A stretch of DNA of 39,846 nt from Candidatus Trichofilum aggregatum (lineage in GTDB: Bacteria > Chloroflexota > Anaerolineae > Promineifilales > Promineifilaceae), in contig JADJUV010000061.1 in the NCBI GenBank assembly GCA_016716885.1, positions 1 to 39,846 of the forward strand, read 5' to 3'. Position 1 is the stretch's first letter, and each line of letters starts with the position of its first letter. The notes beneath the pieces are model-generated. The model saw nothing but the letters and a program-made list of their open reading frames with translations. It was not told the DNA's origin and did not search any database. The position numbers were made by a program, and so were the translations under genes. Below are positions 35,479 through 39,846 of this stretch, one piece after another.

Positions 35479-35576
35479 AACCGGCTAAAGCCGTTACAAC
35501 AAACAAAGACCCGACCCGCACTCCCCGTTGGTAGTGACCGCTTTAGCGGGCTAACCAGCTAAAGCCGTTACGACGA
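35479..35576. repeat. Diverged copies of the GTAGTGACCGCTTTAGCGG repeat
   Basis: GTAGTGACCGCTTTAGCGGG (35531 on) faces AGCTAAAGCCGTTACGACGA (35557-35576), and a half copy, ACCGGCTAAAGCCGTTACAA, begins about 35480. They belong to the family of the perfect inverted repeat at 7491-7546. Confidence 0.78.
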
Positions 35577-35587
35577 ACGTGAGTGAG

Positions 35588-36157
35588 TCAGGTGTTTTTA
35601 GGCAAGTGGGGCAAGGTTCCCGGCTCAGTGAGTTCATTGGGGACTCTACGACTGGCCGCCCCCGGAACCCGCTGTTTCTGCTCTGCCAACAACCCCAATA
35701 CCCCCATCACCCCGGCAAAGATCAGCCCCACCTGCACCAACATATCCAGCCCACGCTCTTGCCAAAGTGTCGTGGCAAAATCAAATTCTGCCACTGGCTG
35801 ACCTTTGGCTGGCAGTAACTGATTAGTGGCGACGGGCAACTGCTCACGGAAACCCAGCCCCAGCACCACCAACAGACCCACCACCAACGCCAACACCAAC
35901 AGCCGAGGCACAATAACCGGGGCGGTCATCGCTTCCTCACCAGCCAGAGCAATGGCAAAAACAAATAAAACCGTCACCAAACCAGCACCTACGCTGAGTT
36001 CGATCACGGCCACTTCATAAGCGCCTAAACTGTACATAAGGGTAGCTACAGCGGCGCTGACACCCGCTAACCAGAGCGCGGCCGCGAGCAACCTTTTCGC
36101 CCGCATCGCCTGTATGCCACATCCCAAGGCCATCAGAGACAACATAATTTGCCACAT
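35588..36157 (-). CDS. NuoJ/MrpB (DUF4040)-type membrane subunit
   Basis: 189 residues; AGGAGG lies close before ATG 36157. Helices occupy 1-15, 22-40, 46-70, 80-100 and 135-155. GAYEVAVIELSVGAGLVTVL matches the MrpB/MbhD pattern (PxxALTExxVGAGLxTxL) and also resembles NuoJ. It is the first gene of the minus-strand hydrogenase operon that runs to 25696. It begins the antiporter half of the complex, which couples hydrogenase turnover to ion movement. Confidence 0.82.
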   Translation of the reverse strand: MWQIMLSLMALGCGIQAMRAKRLLAAALWLAGVSAAVATLMYSLGAYEVAVIELSVGAGLVTVLFVFAIALAGEEAMTAPVIVPRLLVLALVVGLLVVLGLGFREQLPVATNQLLPAKGQPVAEFDFATTLWQERGLDMLVQVGLIFAGVMGVLGLLAEQKQRVPGAASRRVPNELTEPGTLPHLPKNT

Positions 36158-36361
36158 AAAAGACCTCCTGCCTCACAATACGCCTGGAAACCCATTAGGC
36201 GATAGTGACGCCTGTCATGGGCCAGACGTGATGAAAATCAGGGGCATGGTCGCTAAAACGGATGGTGACAACCATCATCACAATTACATGACGAACGGAC
36301 AAACAGTTTTGGCCGCGCCATGTTAGGATGGGAACCATGTTGGCATTGATAGGGTTTTCTT
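36158..36361. promoter_or_regulatory. Divergent intergenic region of the two hydrogenase loci
   Basis: This region must hold the promoters of both operons. Short palindromic words (GTGACGCCTGTCATGGGCC, GATGGTGACAACCATC near 36261-36276) are present. The second is a near-perfect inverted repeat and could be an operator. I cannot identify a convincing -35/-10 pair on either strand. Confidence 0.45.
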
Positions 36362-36730
36362 ATGCATGAAATGGCTATTACCGAGCAAATCCTGAATATT
36401 GCGGTACGGTCAGCCACAGCAGCCGGGGGGCATCAGGTTACCGATTTACACCTCGTGCTGGGCGAGCTTTCCACCTTTGTAGATGAGTCCGTCCAATTTT
36501 ATTGGGACGTTATCAGCCAGGGAACCTTGTGCGCTGGTTCTCAGCTTCACTTTGTGCGCATACCCACCCGCCTGCAATGCCAATCCTGCCAGACCCAATT
36601 TGGTCTGAATGATGGCACCCTCACCCTTTGCCCTCATTGTGGCGGCGGCCGCGTTGATATTCTCACGGGCCAGGAGTTTTACCTGGACAGTGTAGAAATC
36701 GCTTCTGAGCCACCGCGGCCGCACATTTAA
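36362..36730 (+). CDS. hypA: Hydrogenase nickel insertion protein HypA
   Basis: 122 residues beginning MHEMAITEQIL, where the N-terminal Met-His-Glu forms the nickel site. The zinc site is CQSCQTQF...CPHCGGG (two CxxC, about residues 73-97). HypA delivers Ni2+ to hydrogenase with HypB. It leads the plus-strand hox operon but could serve both hydrogenases. The Shine-Dalgarno is weak. Other hyp genes are not in the window. Confidence 0.93.
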   Translation: MHEMAITEQILNIAVRSATAAGGHQVTDLHLVLGELSTFVDESVQFYWDVISQGTLCAGSQLHFVRIPTRLQCQSCQTQFGLNDGTLTLCPHCGGGRVDILTGQEFYLDSVEIASEPPRPHI

Positions 36731-36944
36731 CAAACCCAGTTCACCCTTCCCCTTTATCAGTTAGAGGTCACTACCCGTCTGATCCGTGTCCCCCTTTGGG
36801 TTCATTCCACCCTGGCACCAGACCATGCCCGGGTTATGACAGCGTGGGCTGGGCATTTAATCGGACTTGCACATTTGCTCCGTTGTGGCACGGTGGGGAC
36901 ACCCGTCACAGCTTGCAAGCCCCCATTTACAGTAAGGAGTTCTT
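36731..36944. other. Gap between hypA and hoxE
   Basis: 214 bases with no recognisable gene or strong hairpin. TAAGGAG for hoxE is at its right end (36933-36939). Confidence 0.4.
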
Positions 36945-37450
36945 ATGACCGAAACCATGAAGCCACTTGATCCCCCTTCCGATGACAAACGATGGCGTAT
37001 TGTCCAGGCTGCTATGCGCCGTAATGGCTTCAAGCGAAGTGGACTCATCGAAACGCTCCATTCCGTACAAGAATCGTTTGGCTATCTGGACGAGGCATCT
37101 TTACGTTATGTATCCCTCTCCTTGCGCGCCCCGCTGAGTCAGGTATATGGCGTCTCCACGTTTTACCACCTGTTTAGCCTCAAACCGGCAGGCAGACATA
37201 GCTGTGTGGTTTGTACCGGAACCGCCTGTTACATCAAGGGCACTCCCCACCTACTGCACCAGATCGAGCAGGATTATGGCATTCTGCCCGGCCAAACCAC
37301 CCCGACGGGCAAATTTCGCTGCTGACCGCCCGCTGTGTTGGCTCCTGTGGGCTGGCCCCGGTGGCCGTATTTGATGGCGAAGTGCTGGGCAACCAATCGC
37401 CCGAAAAGACGATGGCTGTTCTAGCCGAGTGGAGCAATGATCATGATTGA
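36945..37450 (+). CDS. hoxE: HoxE/NuoE [2Fe-2S] diaphorase subunit, frameshift
   Basis: ATG 36945 follows TAAGGAG. The first frame gives the thioredoxin-fold NuoE start (GLIETLHSVQESFGYLDEAS, YGVSTFYHLFSL, and the first ligands in CVVCTGTACYIKG) but stops after TGKFRC. Adding one A to the AAATTT at 37311-37316 continues with ISLLTARCVGSCGLAP (the other two Cys) and VFDGEVLGNQSPEKTMAVLA, ending at 37450 with about 168 residues, the normal length. Since every conserved residue survives on both sides, a sequencing indel is the likelier cause. It passes electrons within the NAD-linked diaphorase and overlaps hoxF by 8 bases. Confidence 0.88.
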
Positions 37451-39107
37451 CCAATTAGAACGAATCACCACCAAAGAGCACGCGGCCGCGGCCCAGTATG
37501 ATCACACCATTCAGGTTTGTGTAGCCGCCAGTTGCCTCTCTTCACAAAGCGACAAAGTACTGGAAACCATCGAACAGGAAATTAAGGCCCGCGGCCGCCA
37601 TAAGCAATGCCAGGCCAAAGGCGTTGGCTGTATGGGGCTGTGCTCCCGTGGCCCCCTCGTCTCGGTCGAGGCCAAAGCCCAACCAGAAGCGTCCCTTCTT
37701 TACCAAAACATCACCGTCGCCAACGCCCCTCGTATTGTCGCCGCCCTGGTAGAAGGCCAGACCGCCGACGACTTGCTCTGCCCCACCGATACCCCGTTCT
37801 TCCAGCGACAAACGAAAATTGTGTTGGAAAACTGCGGCCGCATTAACCCCGAACGCATTGAGGAATATGTGGCCGCCGGTGGTTATGGCGCCTTGCTCAA
37901 GGCCGTAACCGAAATGTCCCCGGCGGAAGTCATAGACGAGGTGATCCGCAGCGGTTTACGCGGCCGCGGTGGGGGTGGTTATCCCACCGGCCTCAAATGG
38001 GTCACCGTCTCCAAAGCCGACGCCAAACAGCGCAAATACGTCATCTGCAACGCTGACGAAGGGGACCCTGGCGCGTTCATGGACCGCAGTGTCCTGGAAA
38101 GCGACCCACACCGCATTTTGGAAGGTATGGCCATCGCCGGGTATGCCGTCGGGGCCGACAAAGGGTACATCTACGTGCGCGGCGAATATCCGCTGGCCGT
38201 GGCCCGCCTCAAGAAGGCCATCATTCAGGCCCGCAAGCTGGGGGCGCTGGGCAGTGGCGTCTGCGGCACAACCTTTAACTTCCAGTTAGAGATTCGCCTG
38301 GGTGCAGGGGCGTTTGTCTGTGGTGAGGAAACCGCCCTCATCGCTTCCGTGGAAGGGAAACGAGGCCAACCGCGGCCGCGGCCGCCCTACCCCGCCGAAT
38401 ATGGCCTGTGGGGTGAACCCACCCTCATCAACAACGTGGAAACCTTCGCCAACATCGCTCCCATCGTCCGCAACGGCGGCGACTGGTACGCGCGCCTGGG
38501 AACCGACAAGAGCAAAGGCACAAAAGTATTTGCCCTGGCCGGGTCCATCGTCAATACCGGTCTCATTGAAGTGCCGATGGGCATCCCCTTGCGTGAAATT
38601 ATCTATGACATCGGCGGCGGCATTCCCGACGGTCATCAGGTTAAGGCCATCCAGACCGGCGGCCCATCCGGCGGCTGTATCCCGGCCGATTACTTCGACA
38701 CCCCGGTAGATTACGACTCGCTGATCAAACTCGGCTCCATCATGGGGTCGGGCGGCATGATCGTCATGGATGAGACGGCCAATATGGTGGATGTGGCCCG
38801 CTACTTCATGGAATTCTGCATGACAGAATCATGTGGCAAATGCGTCCCCTGCCGGGTCGGTACGGTGCAGATGTACCACTTGCTGACCAAAATTTACAAA
38901 GGTCAGGCCACCAGCAAAGACCTCGTTTTGCTGGAAAAGCTCTGCACCATGGTGCGGGAGACGAGTTTATGTGGTCTGGGGCAGACGGCCCCGAACCCGG
39001 TGAATAGTACCCTGCATTATTTCCGGCAGGAGTATCTGGATTTGCTGACGGATAAAGAGCCGGTCGCACCGCTGTGGCCGGTCGCGGCCGCGGAGGTGCA
39101 ATCGTGA
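37443..39107 (+). CDS. hoxF: HoxF/NuoF NAD(H)-binding flavoprotein subunit
   Basis: I chose ATG 37443 (GGAG 8 bases upstream), giving 554 residues. An N-terminal thioredoxin-like [2Fe-2S] domain (CVAASC...CMGLC, about 25-65) is followed by the NADH site RGRGGGGYPTGLKW near 175, the FMN segment NADEGDPGAFMDRS near 205, and the [4Fe-4S] motif ESCGKCVPCRVGT near 460. It oxidises or reduces NAD(H) and hands electrons to HoxE/HoxU. GCGGCCGC appears six to seven times in this gene, including an overlapping pair at about 38372. Confidence 0.95.
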   Translation: MIDQLERITTKEHAAAAQYDHTIQVCVAASCLSSQSDKVLETIEQEIKARGRHKQCQAKGVGCMGLCSRGPLVSVEAKAQPEASLLYQNITVANAPRIVAALVEGQTADDLLCPTDTPFFQRQTKIVLENCGRINPERIEEYVAAGGYGALLKAVTEMSPAEVIDEVIRSGLRGRGGGGYPTGLKWVTVSKADAKQRKYVICNADEGDPGAFMDRSVLESDPHRILEGMAIAGYAVGADKGYIYVRGEYPLAVARLKKAIIQARKLGALGSGVCGTTFNFQLEIRLGAGAFVCGEETALIASVEGKRGQPRPRPPYPAEYGLWGEPTLINNVETFANIAPIVRNGGDWYARLGTDKSKGTKVFALAGSIVNTGLIEVPMGIPLREIIYDIGGGIPDGHQVKAIQTGGPSGGCIPADYFDTPVDYDSLIKLGSIMGSGGMIVMDETANMVDVARYFMEFCMTESCGKCVPCRVGTVQMYHLLTKIYKGQATSKDLVLLEKLCTMVRETSLCGLGQTAPNPVNSTLHYFRQEYLDLLTDKEPVAPLWPVAAAEVQS

Positions 39108-39832
39108 AACGTTCCCGCATCATTACTTGCAAAATCAACGGGCAAGACATCGCCGCCCGCGAAGACGAAACCATCCTGGAGTTGTCCCGGCAAAACGGCA
39201 TTCCCATCCCCACCCTCTGTTACCTGGAAGGGGTTTCCTCTTACGGCGGTTGCCGTCTCTGCATGGTCGAGATGAAAGGCTCAAACAAGCTATTTCCCGC
39301 CTGCATGACCCACCCCGACGAAGGCATGGAAATCACTACCGAATCGGAGCGTCTCCTCACCTATCGCAAACAGATACTAGACCTGTACTTTTCCGAGCGG
39401 AATCATGTCTGCGCCGTCTGTGTCTCGAATGGCAACTGCGAATTACAAAGCATGGCCTTCAAACTGGGTATGACCCACGTGGGCATTCCCTACCTCAATC
39501 CCAGCCTGCCCCTGGATGCCAGCCATCCCCGCTTTGGCCTGGATCACAACCGGTGCATCCTCTGCACCCGCTGTGTGCGCGTCTGCGATGAGGTGGAAGG
39601 GGCACATACCTGGGACGTGATGGGGCGTGGCGTCGAAGCCCGCGTCGTCACCGATTTGAACCAGCCCTGGGGCGAGGCCATCAGTTGCACCAGTTGCGGC
39701 AAATGTGTGCAGGCCTGCCCCACCGGAGCCTTGTTTGAAAAAGGCAAATCAGTGGCCGAAATGCACAAACGCGCCGAGTTTCTGCCTTATCTCCGCCTCA
39801 TGCGTGAAGGGCGAGATGGGGATAGTGAGTAA
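39104..39832 (+). CDS. hoxU: HoxU diaphorase iron-sulfur subunit
   Basis: GTG 39104 overlaps the hoxF stop (GTGA), with GGAGG 7 bases upstream. The 242 residues match HoxU rather than the much longer NuoG: N-terminal [2Fe-2S] (CYLEGVSSYGGCRLC), a His-Cys cluster segment (NHVCAVCVSNGNCEL), two [4Fe-4S] motifs (CILCTRCVRVCDE and CTSCGKCVQACP), and a short tail. HoxU links HoxEF to the HoxYH hydrogenase of group 3d enzymes. hoxY and hoxH are therefore expected immediately downstream, outside the window. Confidence 0.93.
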   Translation: MKRSRIITCKINGQDIAAREDETILELSRQNGIPIPTLCYLEGVSSYGGCRLCMVEMKGSNKLFPACMTHPDEGMEITTESERLLTYRKQILDLYFSERNHVCAVCVSNGNCELQSMAFKLGMTHVGIPYLNPSLPLDASHPRFGLDHNRCILCTRCVRVCDEVEGAHTWDVMGRGVEARVVTDLNQPWGEAISCTSCGKCVQACPTGALFEKGKSVAEMHKRAEFLPYLRLMREGRDGDSE

Positions 39833-39846
39833 ACAAAGATGAACAA

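Larger units (their letters stand above)
748..39092. repeat. GCGGCCGC highly iterated palindrome (about 75 copies)
   Basis: The octamer GCGGCCGC recurs about 75 times by hand count, at intervals of roughly 100 to 1500 bases; about one copy is expected by chance. Examples are 748, 763, 5462, 6138, 9522, 11751, 17262, 21665, 24944, 31448, 37961 and an overlapping pair near 38372. Most copies extend to CGCGGCCGCG. Nearly all lie inside genes on either strand, mostly read as GCG GCC GCG (Ala3), less often as an R-P-R type frame. The pattern recalls the HIP1 palindrome of cyanobacteria but with a different word. Confidence 0.95.

Noticed and set aside
25696..36157. Respiratory complex I (nuo) operon
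   Set aside because: The NuoD-like subunit keeps both nickel-binding CxxC pairs and a maturation protease is present, so it is a group 4 hydrogenase.
39104..39832. NuoG of complex I
   Set aside because: Length (242 residues) and motif order match HoxU; NuoG would continue into a large molybdopterin-like domain, but a stop codon ends this gene.

Overview
The window looks like a chromosome segment of an uncultured-type Chloroflexota bacterium, probably near Anaerolineae or Caldilineae. That placement is an inference from content: SARP regulators carrying NB-ARC and TPR modules, very long secreted beta-helix proteins, a GT39-type membrane glycosyltransferase, a lipoprotein with a VTRxVE-rich linker, and many dispersed low-complexity words between genes. 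The palindrome GCGGCCGC occurs about 75 times, where one or two would be expected by chance. It usually reads as Ala-Ala-Ala inside genes.

Layout. 1-309 is the 3' end of an unrecognised gene. 415-2306 (-) is a run of small zinc-finger-like genes led by a frame-disrupted SWIM-finger gene; it faces an HTH regulator gene (2533-2817, +) across a bidirectional promoter with repeated TTAGCAC/GTGCTAA half-sites. 2964-3676 (-) is a broken lipoprotein gene. Then come tRNA-Ser(GGA) (-), ribosomal protein L25 (+) and a GT39-like glycosyltransferase (+). 7815-25312 holds three secreted or surface-type proteins, each downstream of a promoter with two 11-bp direct repeats (TTTGGAATCAG-like): a C39-like/SH3 protein, a 1.26 kaa beta-helix/LamG protein and a 1.9 kaa metalloprotease/beta-helix/cadherin protein. 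Two SARP genes on the minus strand face the latter two, so a local SARP regulon is likely. The second unit also encodes two small proteins, one with a RiPP-leader-like YxxP motif.

25696-36157 (-) encodes a group 4 membrane-bound [NiFe] hydrogenase with antiporter-like subunits, its maturation protease and an embedded CorA. Divergent from it, 36362-39832 (+) encodes HypA followed by HoxE, HoxF and HoxU, the diaphorase part of a group 3d NAD-linked hydrogenase whose HoxY/HoxH would lie just past the window. The two could link H2 turnover to ion gradients and to NAD(H).

Several genes, including the conserved hoxE, are broken by one-base indels, mostly in short homopolymers. Residual sequencing error is a real possibility, so each break should be checked in reads before it is called a pseudogene.
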